This document shows positions 40,747 to 51,032 of a DNA stretch of 64,000 nt, piece after piece. Position 1 is the stretch's first letter. Every line of letters starts with the position of its first letter. The notes beneath the pieces were generated by a model. The model was not told the DNA's origin. It ran no database searches and was given only the letters and a program-made list of their open reading frames with translations. Position numbers and translations under genes: made by a program. Source of the stretch: Hansschlegelia beijingensis (lineage in GTDB: Bacteria; Pseudomonadota; Alphaproteobacteria; Rhizobiales; Methylopilaceae); contig NZ_JACIDR010000006.1 in the NCBI RefSeq assembly GCF_014196425.1, forward strand, positions 124,001 through 188,000, read 5' to 3'.

Positions 40747-41643
40747 TCAGTTCGAGGCGACGCGGCGGTTCGAGGAGCCGCTGCGCGCGGCCATGAAGCG
40801 CCTCACCTTGGCGCAGTAGACCGCGCCGGCGCGGGTCACGCCCTTGACGCCGTGGCCGCCCTGGTACTTCGACACGGCGCCGCAGGTGCTGCCGCCGGCC
40901 TTGCGAACGGCTTCGGCCAGATAGCGCATGCCGTAGGTCAGGTTGGTGGACGGCTCGTAAAGCGCCTGCCGGCTGCCGCGGAATCCCATGCCGCGAGCGG
41001 TCTGGTAGCTCAGCTGCATGAGGCCGATATAGCCGCCCCGCCCGGTGGCGCGGGCGTTGTACATCGACTCCACCTGAACGACCGCGTGGCCGAGCGAGGG
41101 GTCGACGCCGTGCCGCTCGGCGGCGGCGGTGACCATGTCGCGGATGCCGCCCTTGGGCAGCGTCGCCGTAGCCGTCGAGGGCTTGGCCGGGGAGAGGTCG
41201 ACCTCCCGCTGAAGCGAGACCGTCTGGCTTTTCGCGGCGAGCCGGCGAGCGGCCGCGCGGCTCATCGCCACACGCTTCCGCTTGGACTGAACCTTCGCCG
41301 CCACGCGAGCCTTGCGCGGCGCGACCTTCTCGGCCGCAGCCGGCGCCTTGGCGGCAGCCGTGGCGGGCGCCTGGGCGGCGACCGGCGCCGCCGCAGGAGC
41401 GGCGTTGCGGGCCGAGGTGAAAGCCGCCGCCGCATTGCCGCGCGTCCTCAACGGAACCACTGGCGTACGAGCTGCGTTAATGGCGTGTTGAGAATTTCCC
41501 TTCTGGGCCGAAGTCGAAACTGACTGCTGCTTGATTTGCTGAGGAACGCCAGCGGCCCCGCCAAGTCGTTCCTTCACCGGCGTAGCTCCCGCCGAGGCGA
41601 CGGTCGCCGCGAACATAGCGACGACGATCGTCGATCTACGCAT
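40747..41643 (-). CDS. Secreted SLT-type lytic transglycosylase
   Basis: Peptidoglycan lytic transglycosylase of 298 residues. N-terminal signal peptide (about 1-22), a long Ala/Lys/Arg/Pro-rich linker (about 25-165) likely extended in the periplasm, and a C-terminal lysozyme-like SLT domain (165-290) with catalytic Glu192 in AVVQVESMYNARAT and GYIGLMQLSYQTARGMGF. The usual small-residue run before GLMQ (S-x-x-G-A) appears here as TGRGGYIGLMQ. A Cys pair (GSTCGAV and VYCAKV) could form a disulphide. It would trim or open the sacculus. Its start lies 66 bp from the rnpB promoter region. Confidence 0.85.
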   Translation of the reverse strand: MRRSTIVVAMFAATVASAGATPVKERLGGAAGVPQQIKQQSVSTSAQKGNSQHAINAARTPVVPLRTRGNAAAAFTSARNAAPAAAPVAAQAPATAAAKAPAAAEKVAPRKARVAAKVQSKRKRVAMSRAAARRLAAKSQTVSLQREVDLSPAKPSTATATLPKGGIRDMVTAAAERHGVDPSLGHAVVQVESMYNARATGRGGYIGLMQLSYQTARGMGFRGSRQALYEPSTNLTYGMRYLAEAVRKAGGSTCGAVSKYQGGHGVKGVTRAGAVYCAKVRRFMAARSGSSNRRVASN

Positions 41644-41762
41644 ATTTTAACTCCCGAATGCGTTACGCGCCGGGAGACCAGAGCCTTGCGAAAGTGACCT
41701 CGGATCGACCGCGATCTGGTCGCAACTTGACTGTCACGTGTCGATAATGCGGCAGGGGGGTA

Positions 41763-42524
41763 TTATCGCGCCGGCAAAGCGCGCAGCAGGTTGCGCAGCG
41801 TGTCCGCCGTCGAGAAGTCCGCGACGCCGTCGACCCGGGCCGGCCGGAAATGCCGCTGGAACGCGCGCACGACCGCGGCCGTCGCGGCGTCATACACGCC
41901 GTCGATCTCGACCCCGTATCCGTAGAGCGACAAGAGGGTTTGCAGGTCCTCGACGGGCGCGCCCTCGTCCCCTTCCCTCAACGACTCGTCGCCGTCTCGG
42001 AGCGCCGTCGGCGCTGTCCAGTGACCCACCCCGGCGGCCGCCAGAATCGCCCACGGAAACTTCTCTCCCGGGTCCTGCTTGCGTCGCGGCGCGACGTCCG
42101 AATGAGCAAGCACGCGTTCCGGTTGCACACCCCATCGCGCGCAAATGTCGCGGCAGAGTTCCGTGACCGCGACGACCTGGGCTGTGGGAAAGTCGGGATA
42201 GCCGAAATCATGGCCCGGATTGGCGATCTCGACGCCGATCGAGCGCGAGTTGACGTCCGTCTCGCCCTCCCATGAGGACACGCCGGCGTGCCAGGCGCGC
42301 CGTTCCTCGGGCACGAGCTGCAGCACCCGGCCGTCCTCCAGCACCACATAATGGCAAGAAACGCCGCTCTCCGGGTCGCACAGCCGGCGGCAGGCCTCGT
42401 CGGTCGAGGCCATCCCCGTGTAGTGCAACAGCAGGATGTCCGGGGTCCGGCCGTCGCGTCGTTCGTCGTGGCTGGCCGCGGCGCGCACCTCCGCAACGAG
42501 CCGGCTGTCCGGGGAGAAGCTCAT
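41763..42524 (-). CDS. N-acetylmuramoyl-L-alanine amidase (AmpD/AmiD type) with PG-binding domain
   Basis: Amidase_2 enzyme of 253 residues that cuts between MurNAc and L-Ala. Zinc ligands fit His34 (LLLHYTGM), His141 (LAHSDVAPRRKQDPGEKFPW) and Asp151. The catalytic Glu/Lys region is IGVEIANPGHDFGYPDF. A C-terminal peptidoglycan-binding domain (about 180-250, VEDLQTLLSLYGYGVEIDGVYDAATAAVVRAFQ) follows. No signal peptide is seen, so, as for AmpD, it may act on recycled anhydro-muropeptides in the cytoplasm; the PG-binding domain argues for a wall substrate and leaves the site open. It overlaps the djlA-like stop by ATGA, and that gene lies upstream. Confidence 0.88.
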   Translation of the reverse strand: MSFSPDSRLVAEVRAAASHDERRDGRTPDILLLHYTGMASTDEACRRLCDPESGVSCHYVVLEDGRVLQLVPEERRAWHAGVSSWEGETDVNSRSIGVEIANPGHDFGYPDFPTAQVVAVTELCRDICARWGVQPERVLAHSDVAPRRKQDPGEKFPWAILAAAGVGHWTAPTALRDGDESLREGDEGAPVEDLQTLLSLYGYGVEIDGVYDAATAAVVRAFQRHFRPARVDGVADFSTADTLRNLLRALPAR

Positions 42525-43261
42525 GCGAGGCCGCGCTCGGCCCGGATGGCGTCCCAGGCGGCGTTGATCGCCGCAAGCTTCGAGCTCGCGATCCTGACCG
42601 CCTCGGCCGGGAGCCCGCGAGCCAGCGCGCGGTCCGGATGGTTCTCGGACACGAGCTCCCGGTGGCGCCGCTTGAGCTCCGTGTCGGAAGCGTCCGCCGG
42701 AGCGCCCAGCACCTCGTAAGGGTCGCTGTCGGGGAAGCGCACATAGGCGCCGAGCGCGCGCCGCAGGCGCGACCGCTCCAGGCCGAAGATGGTCGCGACC
42801 TCGGTGAGATAGGCCATCTCGCCCTCGTGGATCGCGCCGTCGGCCGCCGCGATGTGGGCGAGCCCGTGAAGCACGTCCTCAAGCGTCGCCGGCTCGTCGC
42901 GGAACAGGTCCGCAAGCTGCGTCGCATAGCTGTCGAAGCCCGCCAGGTCACGGCTCGCGACGTCGAACGCGTGCGACACCTCAGCCAGATCCTCGGGCTC
43001 GATGTGAAAGATCTTGCGGAAGGCCTCGACCTCGACGGGCGCCACGACGCCGTCGGCCTTCGCCATCTTCGCCGACAGCGCGATGACCCCGATCGTGAAG
43101 GCCAGGCTGCGCTGATCCTGTTCGGGCGAGGCCGGCGGCTTGTGATGGCCCTCCTCGCGGTCGAGCAGGTAATGGCCGGCGAAGGCGCCCACGATCGCGC
43201 CGAGCGGCCCGCCGAGCGCGTAGCCGCCAGCGGCTCCGCCGAGTTTTCCCCAGAACGACAT
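42521..43261 (-). CDS. DjlA-like protein: TerB domain plus C-terminal J domain
   Basis: 246 residues. The Gly-rich hydrophobic N-terminus (LGGAAGGYALGGPLGAIVGAFAGH, in segments up to residue 30) looks like the GxxxG membrane anchor of DjlA. A TerB-like helical domain follows (about 52-170, FTIGVIALSAKMAKADGVVAPVEVE and AAADGAIHEGEM), then a J domain with the HPD motif at 208-210 (ENHPDRALARGL) that would stimulate DnaK. The order matches DjlA proteins. It overlaps the downstream amidase gene by ATGA, so the two are probably made together; that pairing suggests a wall-stress link, which is inference. Confidence 0.85.
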   Translation of the reverse strand: MSFWGKLGGAAGGYALGGPLGAIVGAFAGHYLLDREEGHHKPPASPEQDQRSLAFTIGVIALSAKMAKADGVVAPVEVEAFRKIFHIEPEDLAEVSHAFDVASRDLAGFDSYATQLADLFRDEPATLEDVLHGLAHIAAADGAIHEGEMAYLTEVATIFGLERSRLRRALGAYVRFPDSDPYEVLGAPADASDTELKRRHRELVSENHPDRALARGLPAEAVRIASSKLAAINAAWDAIRAERGLA

Positions 43262-43418
43262 GACGACTCCCTGTTCGGCGGGATTCTAGCGGTCGGCTCG
43301 GCGGTGCGGGAGGCCACGACGCATCAAAGAGCGAGATGGCGTCCATCGCCAAACGTCGTTTGCCGCGCTTCGAACGCGGAACTACTCCGGCCCCTGCAGA
43401 TAGAGCAGGACGCGCGCG

Positions 43419-44294
43419 ATGGATCGGACGAAGCTGGGACTGCTGCTCGGCCTCGTCGGCGTCGTGATCTTCGGCGGCACCCTGCCGGCGACGCGGCTCG
43501 CCACGCCTGAACTCGGCTTCGGCTTCCTCGCGGCCGGGCGCGCGGCGGGGGCGGGCCTGATGGCGCTCGCCGCGCTGACCGCGCTGCGCCGCCCCGTGCC
43601 CGACGGACGCACGCTCGGCGTCCTCGCGCTGATCGCGATCTGTCTCGTTTGGGGCTTTCCGCTGTTCAGCGGCTTCGCCATGACGCGCGCCTCGTCGTCC
43701 CATGGCGGCGTCGTGCTGGCCGTGCTGCCGCTCGCGACCGCGCTCGCCGGCGCATGGCTCGGCGGCGAGCGGCCGTCCCGCCGGTTCTGGACCTTCGCGG
43801 CGCTCGGCGCGGCGCTGGTGCTGGGCTTCGCGCTCTGGCGCGGCGACGGCGGAACCGCAGGGGTCGGCCTCGGCGACCTGTCGCTGCTGGCGTCCGTCGC
43901 GTCGGCCTCGATCGGCTACGCGCTCTCGGCCCGGCTGGCGCGGACCATGCCGGGCTGGGAGGTGATCTCCTGGGCCGTCGTGCTGTCCCTGCCCCTCTCA
44001 CTGCCGGTCGCGGTGCGGCTCGCCCCGCTCGACCCCGCCGCCGTCTCGGCGGCGTCCTGGACGGCCTTCGCCTATGTCACGGCGATGAGCCAGTATGTCG
44101 GCTTCTTCGCCTGGAACGCGGGGCTCGCGCTCGGCGGCGTGGCGCGCGTCAGCCAGGTTCAGCTGCTGCAGAGCTTCGTCACGCTCGCGATCGCCGCGCT
44201 GCTGCTGGCCGAGCCGATCGACGCGCCGACGATCGCCTGCGCGGCCGCCGTGGTGGCCGTGGTGGCGCTCGGCCGGCGGGAGCGCGCCCGCTGA
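43419..44294 (+). CDS. EamA/DMT-superfamily transporter
   Basis: Ten-helix inner-membrane exporter of 291 residues made of two EamA repeats, about residues 8-135 and 148-285. First repeat: GLVGVVIFGGTLPATRLA and FAMTRASSSHGGVVLAVLPLATALAGAWLGGERPS in consecutive pieces; second repeat: SASIGYALSARLARTMPG, MSQYVGFFAWNAGLALGGVA and LLLAEPIDAPT. The family exports amino acids or metabolites; the substrate is not readable. It converges with panB at a 4-bp gap and stands alone on its strand. Confidence 0.85.
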   Translation: MDRTKLGLLLGLVGVVIFGGTLPATRLATPELGFGFLAAGRAAGAGLMALAALTALRRPVPDGRTLGVLALIAICLVWGFPLFSGFAMTRASSSHGGVVLAVLPLATALAGAWLGGERPSRRFWTFAALGAALVLGFALWRGDGGTAGVGLGDLSLLASVASASIGYALSARLARTMPGWEVISWAVVLSLPLSLPVAVRLAPLDPAAVSAASWTAFAYVTAMSQYVGFFAWNAGLALGGVARVSQVQLLQSFVTLAIAALLLAEPIDAPTIACAAAVVAVVALGRRERAR

Positions 44295-44298
44295 AGCC

Positions 44299-45159
44299 TC
44301 AACCGGCCGCCACCTTCGGCTTCGGCGCGCCGTAGAGGTGCTCCTCGCCGGGGAAGCGGCGGGCCCGCACGTCGGCCGCATAAGCCTCCGCGGCGGCCTT
44401 CATGGAGCCGCCCACATCCGCGTAGCGGCGGACGAATTTCGGCACATGGCCGAAGGTCACGCCCATCATGTCGTCGGTCACGAGGATCTGGCCGTCGCAC
44501 TCCGCCGAGGCCCCGATGCCGATCGTCGGCACCCGGATCGTCGAGGTGATGCGGGCGGCGAGCGGCGCGACCACGCCTTCGATCACCACCGCGAAGGCGC
44601 CGGCGTCCGTCACCGCGCGCGCGTCCGCGACGATCGCCTCGGCCTCCGCGGCCTGCTTGCCGCGGGCCGCATAACCGCCGAGCGCGTTGACCGACTGGGG
44701 CTGCAGCCCGACATGGGCCAGCACCGGGACGCCGCGCTGCGTGAGGAAGTTGATGGTCTCGGCCATCACGGCCCCGCCCTCGAGCTTGACCGCGCCGCAG
44801 CCGGTCTCGGCCAGGATGCGGGCCGCGTTGCGGAACGCCTGGGCGGGACTTTCCTGATAGGCGCCGAACGGCAGGTCCACGACGACCAGCGCGTGCTTGG
44901 CGCCGCGCACGACGGCGGCCCCATGGGCGATCATCATGTCGAGCGTGACCGGGATCGTGCTGTCGAGCCCGTAGACCACCATGCCGAGCGAGTCCCCCAC
45001 CAGGAGAAGGTCGCAGGACGCGTCGAGCGCCTGCGCGACGGGCGTCGTGTAGGCGGTCAGGCAGACGAGCGGCTCGCCGCCCTTGGCGTTGCGGATCGCC
45101 GAGACCGTCACCGGCTTCGACCGTTCGCCCTCACCGGGGATGGGTCGGCGTGCGCTCAT
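44299..45159 (-). CDS. panB: 3-methyl-2-oxobutanoate hydroxymethyltransferase
   Basis: First committed step of pantothenate (vitamin B5) synthesis: transfers a hydroxymethyl group from methylenetetrahydrofolate to ketoisovalerate. 286 residues from ATG 45159. Conserved: [26 protein letters not shown] (split over residues 32-57), [46 protein letters not shown], and the metal-binding Asp/Glu set. GEHLYG-like [13 protein letters not shown] ends the chain. The start follows the 5-oxoprolinase stop by 5 bp, so the two are cotranscribed. panC is not within the window. Confidence 0.94.
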   Translation of the reverse strand: MSARRPIPGEGERSKPVTVSAIRNAKGGEPLVCLTAYTTPVAQALDASCDLLLVGDSLGMVVYGLDSTIPVTLDMMIAHGAAVVRGAKHALVVVDLPFGAYQESPAQAFRNAARILAETGCGAVKLEGGAVMAETINFLTQRGVPVLAHVGLQPQSVNALGGYAARGKQAAEAEAIVADARAVTDAGAFAVVIEGVVAPLAARITSTIRVPTIGIGASAECDGQILVTDDMMGVTFGHVPKFVRRYADVGGSMKAAAEAYAADVRARRFPGEEHLYGAPKPKVAAG

Positions 45160-45164
45160 GAGGC

Positions 45165-48100
45165 TCAGGACTCCTCGCTGCGGCCCCAGCCGCCGCCCGT
45201 CGGCGTTTCTATGACGATCGCGTCGCCAGGGTCGACGCTGATTTGGTCGCATCCGGCGAGTTGTTCCAGTGCTCCCCCTGCCCGGCGGACGAAATTCCCC
45301 CCCGGCTGGCCATCCCGCCCTCCCGCGACGCCGAAGGCCCGGGTGATCCGTCGGCCCGAGAGGATCGCGCAGTCCATCGGCTCCAGGAAGCGGATCACGC
45401 GGCGGACGCCGTCGCCTGCGGACCATTTTCCGCGCCCGCCAGACCCGCGGCGGATCGAGAACTCCTCGAGCACGACCGGATAGCGCTGCTCCAGGATCTC
45501 CGGATCGGTCAGCCGCGAATTGGTCATGTGGGTGTGGACCGCGTCCGCTCCGTCGAAACCGGGCCCCGCCGGCGCCCCGGAGCAGATCGTCTCATAGTAT
45601 TGCCGCCGCGCGTCTCCGAAGGTCAGGTTGTTCATGGTGCCCTGCGCCGCCGCCATGACCTTCATGGCGCCGAACAGACAGTCCACCACCATCTGGCTGG
45701 TCTCGACATTGCCGGCGACCACCGCCGCGGGCGGCTTCGGGCTCAGCATCGAGCCTTCCGGGACAATGATCCGGACGGGCCTGAGGCAGCCGGCGTTCAT
45801 CGGGATGTCGTCGTCGACCATCACGCGGAAGGCGTAGAGCACGGCCGCGCGGGTGACGGGCTCCGGGGCGTTGAAATTGTCCGGCTGCTGCGGGCTGGTG
45901 CCGGTGAAGTCGACGGTGGCGGTGCGGGCCTCGCGATCGACCGAGATCCTGACCCGGATGGTCGCCCCCTGGTCCGTCTCGCAGGCGAACTCGGCGTCCT
46001 CCAGCCGCTCGATCACGCGCGCGACGCTCTCGGCGGCGTTGTCCTGCACGTGGCCCATATAGGCGCCGACCACGTCGAGCCCGAAGGTGGCGATCATCCT
46101 GTTGAGCTCGGCGACCCCCTTGGCGTTGGCGGCGATCTGCGCCTTGAGGTCGGCGACGTTCTGGTCGGGATTGCGCGCCGGATAACGCGCGCCGGCCAGG
46201 ATGCTCCGGATACGCTCCTCCTGGAAGCGGCCGTCCTCGACCAGCGCGACGACGTCGATCGTCACTCCTTCCTGGTCGATCGTGGTGGCGCGCGGCGACA
46301 TCGAGCCGGGCGCCACGCCGCCGATGTCGGCGTGGTGGCCGCGGCTCGCGACCAGGAACAGCAGGCGCTCGCCCGCCTCGCCGAACACCGGGGTCACCAC
46401 CGTGACGTCCGGCAGATGGGTGCCGCCGTCGTACGGCGCGTTGAGCGCGAAGGTGACGCCAGGCTTCAGCCGATCGCCCGCCCTGCGCAGCACCGCCTCG
46501 ACCGAGCGGTCCATCGAGCCGAGATGCACCGGCATGTGCGGCGCGTTGGCGACCAGCGCGCCGTCGGGTGCGAACACCGCGCAGGAGAAGTCGAGCCGCT
46601 CCTTGATGTTCACCGAGCTCGCCGTGTTCTGCAGCACGAGCCCCATCTGCTCGGCGATCGACATGAAGAGGTTATTGAAGATCTCGAGCATGACGGGGTC
46701 GGCCGACGTGCCGACCGCCCGTGTCGCCGCGCGGGGCCGCGCGCGGGTGAGGACCAGATGGTCGCGCGCGGTGAGCTCGGCGCGCCAGCCGTCCTCGACC
46801 ACCACCGTCTGGTTCGGCTCCACCACCAGCGCGGGGCCCTCCACGGCCTGGCCGACCCGCAACGCCTCGCGGCGGAAGATTCCGGCCTGCCGGCTCGCGC
46901 CGCCGGTGAAGATGGCGGCCCGCCGCTCGGGCGCCGGGGCCGCGTCGCCCTGCGCGGCGCGCTCCGGCTCGTCCAGCGCCGACGCGCCGCCGGCGGCGCC
47001 CACCTCGACGGCTTCCGCCACAAGCGCGCGGGCCTCGTCCACGAAGCCGAAGCGGGCCCGGTGGAGCGCGTCGAAGTCGGCCGCGACCCGCCGGAGGTCG
47101 AGCGCGCCCGCCTCGGCGGCGGCGGCGTCCAGCGGCACCTCGATCGTCGAATCCGTGCCATGGTAGCGGACGTGGAGCCGCACCTCGATCCCGGGATCCT
47201 CGACCGACTGCCGGCGCAGCTCCTCCCGCGCCTGCGCGGTCAGCGTCGCCACGGCCTCGGCGATCTTCTCTCCGGCCTCCGACAGCGGCGTCCCCAACGT
47301 CGCCGTGCGGCTGGCGCGGATGTCAGCGAGCCCCATGCCGTATGCCGAGAGCAGGCCGGACAGCGGGTGGATCAGCACCGTGTCGATGCCGAGCGCGTCC
47401 GCCACCAGAGCCGCGTGCTGGCCCCCTGCCCCGCCGAAACAGTTCAGGGCGTATTTGGTGACGTCATAGCCGCGCGCGACGGAGATCGTCTTGATCGCCT
47501 CCGCCATGTTGGAGACCGCGACCGCGATGAAGCCGTCGGCGACCTCCTCCGGGCTGCGGCCGTCGCCGATCTCCTCAGCCAGCGCCGCGAACTTCTCCCG
47601 CACGATCGCCGCGTCGAGCGGCTCGTCACGGCCGGGGCCAAAAATCCTCGGGAACAGGTCCGGCTGCAGCTTGCCGACCATGACGTTGGCGTCCGTCACG
47701 GTGAGCGGCCCGCCATTGCGGTAGCAGGCGGGACCCGGCGAGGCGCCCGCGGAGTCCGGGCCGACCCGGAAGCGCCCCGAATCGTAATGCAGGACCGAGC
47801 CGCCGCCGGCCGCCACCGTGTGGATCCGCATCATCGGCGCGCGCATCCGCACGCCCGCGACCTCGGTCTCGAAGGAGCGTTCGAAGGCGCCGTCGTAATG
47901 CGCGACGTCGGTCGAGGTGCCTCCCATGTCGAAGCCGATCACCCTGCCGAAGCCCGCGGCTCCGCCGGTCGCCGCCATGGCGACCACGCCGCCGGCGGGC
48001 CCGGAGAGGATCGCGTCCTTGCCCTGGAACAGGCTGGCGGAGGTGAGCCCGCCGGCGGACGTCATGAACATCAGCCGGCCCGCGTCGGCCTCCGTCAGGT

Positions 48101-48794
48101 TCAGCTCGTCGCGCACCTGCGCAACGTAGCGGGCGAGCACGGGCGTCAGATAGGCGTCGACCACCGTGGTGTCGCCGCGTCCGACGATCTTGGGCAGCGG
48201 CGACACCTCGTGGCTGACCGAAACCTGCGCGAAGCCGGCCTCGCGGGCGAGCGCGGCCACGGCCTGCTCATGAGCCGGATAGGCGAAGCCGTGCATGAAC
48301 ACGATGGCGAGCGCGCGATAGCCTGCGGCCCGCAGCTCCCCCAGGACACGGCAGACCTCGGCCGGATCGAGCTCCCGCTCGACCGTCCCGTCCGCCCGAA
48401 CCCGCTCGTCGATCTCGACCACGCGGTCGTAGAGCGCCTCGGGCTTCTCGATCTTCCTGGCGAACAGCTTCGGGCGCGCCTGGTAGCCGATGCGCAGCTG
48501 GTCCCCGAGCCCGCGGGTGATCAGCAACGCCGTCCGCTCGCCCTTGCGCTCCAGCAGCGCGTTGGTGGCCACCGTAGTGCCCATCTTGACCGCGCCGATC
48601 CGGTCCGACGGGACGGGCTCGTCCGGCCGCAAGCCCAGCAATTCGCGGATGCCGGCGACCGCCGCGTCCCGATAGGCGCGCGGGTTCTCCGACAGCAGCT
48701 TGCGGACGTGCAGCGCGCCGTCAGGCGCGCGGCCGATCACGTCCGTGAACGTGCCGCCGCGGTCGATCCAGAATTGCCAGCGTTTGGAAGTCAT
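45165..48794 (-). CDS. 5-oxoprolinase (ATP-hydrolysing), fused A/B domains
   Basis: 1209-residue enzyme of the hydantoinase/oxoprolinase family, opening 5-oxoproline to glutamate with ATP. Hydantoinase A part (about 1-690) has [47 protein letters not shown] and the actin-like ATP segment [15 protein letters not shown]. The B part (about 700-1200) has [53 protein letters not shown] and [19 protein letters not shown]. Fusion of both into one chain matches eukaryotic and many bacterial oxoprolinases rather than the split acetone carboxylase or methylhydantoinase subunits. panB follows after 5 bp; a metabolic reason for that link is not obvious. Confidence 0.9.
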   Translation of the reverse strand: MTSKRWQFWIDRGGTFTDVIGRAPDGALHVRKLLSENPRAYRDAAVAGIRELLGLRPDEPVPSDRIGAVKMGTTVATNALLERKGERTALLITRGLGDQLRIGYQARPKLFARKIEKPEALYDRVVEIDERVRADGTVERELDPAEVCRVLGELRAAGYRALAIVFMHGFAYPAHEQAVAALAREAGFAQVSVSHEVSPLPKIVGRGDTTVVDAYLTPVLARYVAQVRDELNLTEADAGRLMFMTSAGGLTSASLFQGKDAILSGPAGGVVAMAATGGAAGFGRVIGFDMGGTSTDVAHYDGAFERSFETEVAGVRMRAPMMRIHTVAAGGGSVLHYDSGRFRVGPDSAGASPGPACYRNGGPLTVTDANVMVGKLQPDLFPRIFGPGRDEPLDAAIVREKFAALAEEIGDGRSPEEVADGFIAVAVSNMAEAIKTISVARGYDVTKYALNCFGGAGGQHAALVADALGIDTVLIHPLSGLLSAYGMGLADIRASRTATLGTPLSEAGEKIAEAVATLTAQAREELRRQSVEDPGIEVRLHVRYHGTDSTIEVPLDAAAAEAGALDLRRVAADFDALHRARFGFVDEARALVAEAVEVGAAGGASALDEPERAAQGDAAPAPERRAAIFTGGASRQAGIFRREALRVGQAVEGPALVVEPNQTVVVEDGWRAELTARDHLVLTRARPRAATRAVGTSADPVMLEIFNNLFMSIAEQMGLVLQNTASSVNIKERLDFSCAVFAPDGALVANAPHMPVHLGSMDRSVEAVLRRAGDRLKPGVTFALNAPYDGGTHLPDVTVVTPVFGEAGERLLFLVASRGHHADIGGVAPGSMSPRATTIDQEGVTIDVVALVEDGRFQEERIRSILAGARYPARNPDQNVADLKAQIAANAKGVAELNRMIATFGLDVVGAYMGHVQDNAAESVARVIERLEDAEFACETDQGATIRVRISVDREARTATVDFTGTSPQQPDNFNAPEPVTRAAVLYAFRVMVDDDIPMNAGCLRPVRIIVPEGSMLSPKPPAAVVAGNVETSQMVVDCLFGAMKVMAAAQGTMNNLTFGDARRQYYETICSGAPAGPGFDGADAVHTHMTNSRLTDPEILEQRYPVVLEEFSIRRGSGGRGKWSAGDGVRRVIRFLEPMDCAILSGRRITRAFGVAGGRDGQPGGNFVRRAGGALEQLAGCDQISVDPGDAIVIETPTGGGWGRSEES

Positions 48795-48861
48795 CAGCCT
48801 GCCTGCGCGGACCCGCCGGCGTCGGCATAGCGCGTGAGGCCCCGCGCGCGAAGCGCCGGTT

Positions 48862-49692
48862 TTAGGGCGTCGGCTCCGCGGCGACGGGGCGCGCCAGGGT
48901 GACGGAGCCGGTCGCGACCTCCGTGTCGGCCGCCGGCCGTAGGGCGCCGCCGTCGAGGCGAGGCGCGGAGCTCACCTCGGGAGCGCGGTCGTCCGCGGGC
49001 GGCGCGAGCCCCGGCCCCGCAGGTTCCGCCGTCCGCGGACCGCATCGCGTGACGCGGCCGTCCGCGTCGTAGCGCGCGAGGTCGAGATGGAGATGTCCGT
49101 CGCCGGATCCGTCGGCGCCGGGCCCCGAGACCGTCCTGAACGTCCCGCAGGCGCCGGACCGGACGTCGTCGAGGAAGGCGGCGGCGGCGGGATCTCCGAC
49201 GGCCGCAACCCGGATCTCCCGGCCGTCGGCGAGGATGAAGGCCGCCACGTCGATTCCATTGCCGAACGCGTGTTCCGAAAGCCCCGGCTCGCCCGCCTCC
49301 CTGGCCTTGCGGCAGGCGTAGGAGCCCGCATTGCGGATCTCCGCGACCTCAACGCCGAAGCGCTCCCGCGCAGCGGGCTGCACGCTGTCACGAACCCAGA
49401 GGTCGAGCGCGGCCGTCATGGCGCAGCCCAGGCGCGCGCTCGGCTGGACGCCGACGGCGCCGTCGGCCAGCGCCAGCACCCGGAAGGCGTGATCGACTCC
49501 GCAGATGTCCTGGCCCGCAATCTCGCCGAGCGGCCGCACGAAGGAGGTCGGCTTCACCTGGTCGGCGGCGACGCACGCCTCCTCGGCCTCGCCGCGCCAG
49601 GCCGCGCGCTCCTGCTTTCCGAACGCGCCGACGCCAGCGAGCGCCACGGCCGAGCTGAAGAAGCCGACAAAGATCGCGATGCGGATGATCAT
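48862..49692 (-). CDS. Extensin-like C-terminal family protein (LAS peptidase fold)
   Basis: 276 residues. An N-terminal hydrophobic segment (about 3-22) looks like a signal anchor. The central domain (about 35-210) matches the bacterial extensin-like family: [19 protein letters not shown], then [16 protein letters not shown] (metal-binding His and Asp of the M15/LAS type) and [13 protein letters not shown] (second His set). Four Cys (positions about 40, 64, 90 and 125) may form disulphides. Predicted to act on peptidoglycan peptides in the periplasm, by analogy with D,D-carboxypeptidases and MepA. The C-terminal 70 residues are Pro/Ala-rich and unstructured. No operon partner is evident: the gene stands between oplA-like and isochorismatase genes with a short spacer. 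Confidence 0.78.
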   Translation of the reverse strand: MIIRIAIFVGFFSSAVALAGVGAFGKQERAAWRGEAEEACVAADQVKPTSFVRPLGEIAGQDICGVDHAFRVLALADGAVGVQPSARLGCAMTAALDLWVRDSVQPAARERFGVEVAEIRNAGSYACRKAREAGEPGLSEHAFGNGIDVAAFILADGREIRVAAVGDPAAAAFLDDVRSGACGTFRTVSGPGADGSGDGHLHLDLARYDADGRVTRCGPRTAEPAGPGLAPPADDRAPEVSSAPRLDGGALRPAADTEVATGSVTLARPVAAEPTP

Positions 49693-49832
49693 GGTCTTTA
49701 AAATGCGAAGTTCTGGGTTAACGGCCGATCAATGAAGCCGGCCTGGCGGTCGCTGCGGCTTCCCGCGACGGGCCTCATGGGAGAGGATGATCGCGTCCGC
49801 GCGACGAACGCCGCGGGAGGAGGCCCGATCGC

Positions 49833-50435
49833 ATGACCGAAACCCCCAAGACCCTTCTCGAACTCGCCGGCGCCGCGCCCGCCCCCGCCTCGCTCTCCGA
49901 CGCGACCCTGGTCGTGATCGACGCGCAGAACGAATATGTCAGCGGCCCGATCGCCCTGCCCGGCGTGCAGCCGGCGCTCGCGGCGATCGCGGCGTTGCTC
50001 GCCGAAGCCCGCGCGGCCGGAACGCCGGTCGTGCATCTGGTCCATCGCGCGCCCGCCGGTGTGTTCGTCGAGGGAACCGAGGGCGCCGAGATCGCCCCGC
50101 AGGCGGCCCCGGCGGAAGGCGAGCCGGTGTTCAAGAAGGAGCTTCCCAACGGCTTCACGAACCCCGAATTCGGCCGGACGCTTGAGCGGCTCGGCCGCAA
50201 AAACCTGATTCTCACGGGCTTCATGACCCACATGTGCGTGGATTCGACGGCCCGCGCGGCCGTCGACCTCGGTTATGGCGTCACGATCGTGGAGAACGCA
50301 GTCGCGAGCCGGCCCCTGCCCGGCGTGCTCGGCCGCCCGGCCCGCTCCGCGCAGGAGGTGCATGACGGCGCGCTGGCGGGACTCGCGGACCTGTTCGCGG
50401 TGGTGACGCCGGACGCGTCCGGCCTGGGCAGGTGA
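49833..50435 (+). CDS. Isochorismatase-family cysteine hydrolase
   Basis: 200 residues with the typical amidohydrolase fold. The triad appears as Asp30 (LVVIDAQNEY), Lys101 or Lys102 (FKKELPNGF) and Cys135 (GFMTHMCVDSTARAA). Members include nicotinamidase, isochorismatase and N-carbamoyl hydrolases; substrate cannot be chosen from the motifs seen. Start ATG at 49833 lies after GGAGGCCCGATCGC, so GGAGG gives a plausible ribosome site. It converges with yqeY. Confidence 0.85.
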   Translation: MTETPKTLLELAGAAPAPASLSDATLVVIDAQNEYVSGPIALPGVQPALAAIAALLAEARAAGTPVVHLVHRAPAGVFVEGTEGAEIAPQAAPAEGEPVFKKELPNGFTNPEFGRTLERLGRKNLILTGFMTHMCVDSTARAAVDLGYGVTIVENAVASRPLPGVLGRPARSAQEVHDGALAGLADLFAVVTPDASGLGR

Positions 50436-50445
50436 GCGGGCGGCG

Positions 50446-50898
50446 TCAGCCGCCGAGCTTCGCCTTCACGACGCCGTTCGCCGCGCCGAAATCCATGACG
50501 CCGGCATATTTCGACTTCAGGGCGCCCATCACCTTGCCCATGTCCTTGACCGACTCGGCGCCGGTCTCCGCGATGGCGACGTCGATCGCCGCCGCGACCT
50601 GCTCGGGCGACATCTGCGCGGGCAGGAACTCCTGGATCACGGCGATCTCGGCGCGCTCCTTCTCGGCGAGCTCCGGGCGGCCGTTCTGCTCGTAGATCGC
50701 GGCGGATTCCTGCCGCTGCTTGATCATCTTGGCGAGCAGCTGCTTCAGCTCGTCCTCGGTCGCGGCGCCCTTGCCGGCGCCCCGCGCCTCGATGTCGCGA
50801 TCCTTGATCGCGGCCCCCATCATGCGCAGCGTCGCGGTGCGGGCGGCGTCGCGGGCCTTCATCGACTCCTTGACAGCGGCGTTGATCGCCTCGCGCAT
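50446..50898 (-). CDS. GatB/YqeY domain protein
   Basis: 150 residues, helical, matching the YqeY family that resembles the tail domain of the GatB amidotransferase subunit. Features: MREAINAAVKESMKARDAAR, TLRMMGAAIKDRDIEARG, EKERAEIAVIQEFLPAQMS and DMGKVMGALKSKYAG. Role is unproven; a link with tRNA or ribosome-associated amidation has been proposed from the domain. I chose ATG 50898; the longer frame upstream is Arg-rich junk inside the carA promoter. Divergent from carA, as in many alphaproteobacteria. Confidence 0.88.
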   Translation of the reverse strand: MREAINAAVKESMKARDAARTATLRMMGAAIKDRDIEARGAGKGAATEDELKQLLAKMIKQRQESAAIYEQNGRPELAEKERAEIAVIQEFLPAQMSPEQVAAAIDVAIAETGAESVKDMGKVMGALKSKYAGVMDFGAANGVVKAKLGG

Positions 50899-50943
50899 CG
50901 TCTTATCCTCTGAGCCTGCAGGGCTGGCGCGCCGGCGCGTCGG

Positions 50944-50972
50944 TTGACGCGCTTCGGGGCGGCGCCTAGTTT
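50944..50972 (+). promoter_or_regulatory. Candidate carA promoter
   Basis: TTGACG (50944-50949), 17-base spacer, TAGTTT (50967-50972). The carA ATG is 60 bases downstream of the -10, giving a leader of about 54 nt. Pattern-based. Confidence 0.45.
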
Positions 50973-51032
50973 CCGGCCGCAACTACGCTTTCGGGCGCTG
51001 CGCGGCGTTCGCGCTGGGTTAAGGCAATCGTC

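Noticed and set aside
45243-48830. A 1195-codon plus-strand ORF
   Set aside because: Antisense to the 5-oxoprolinase gene, which has clear family motifs.
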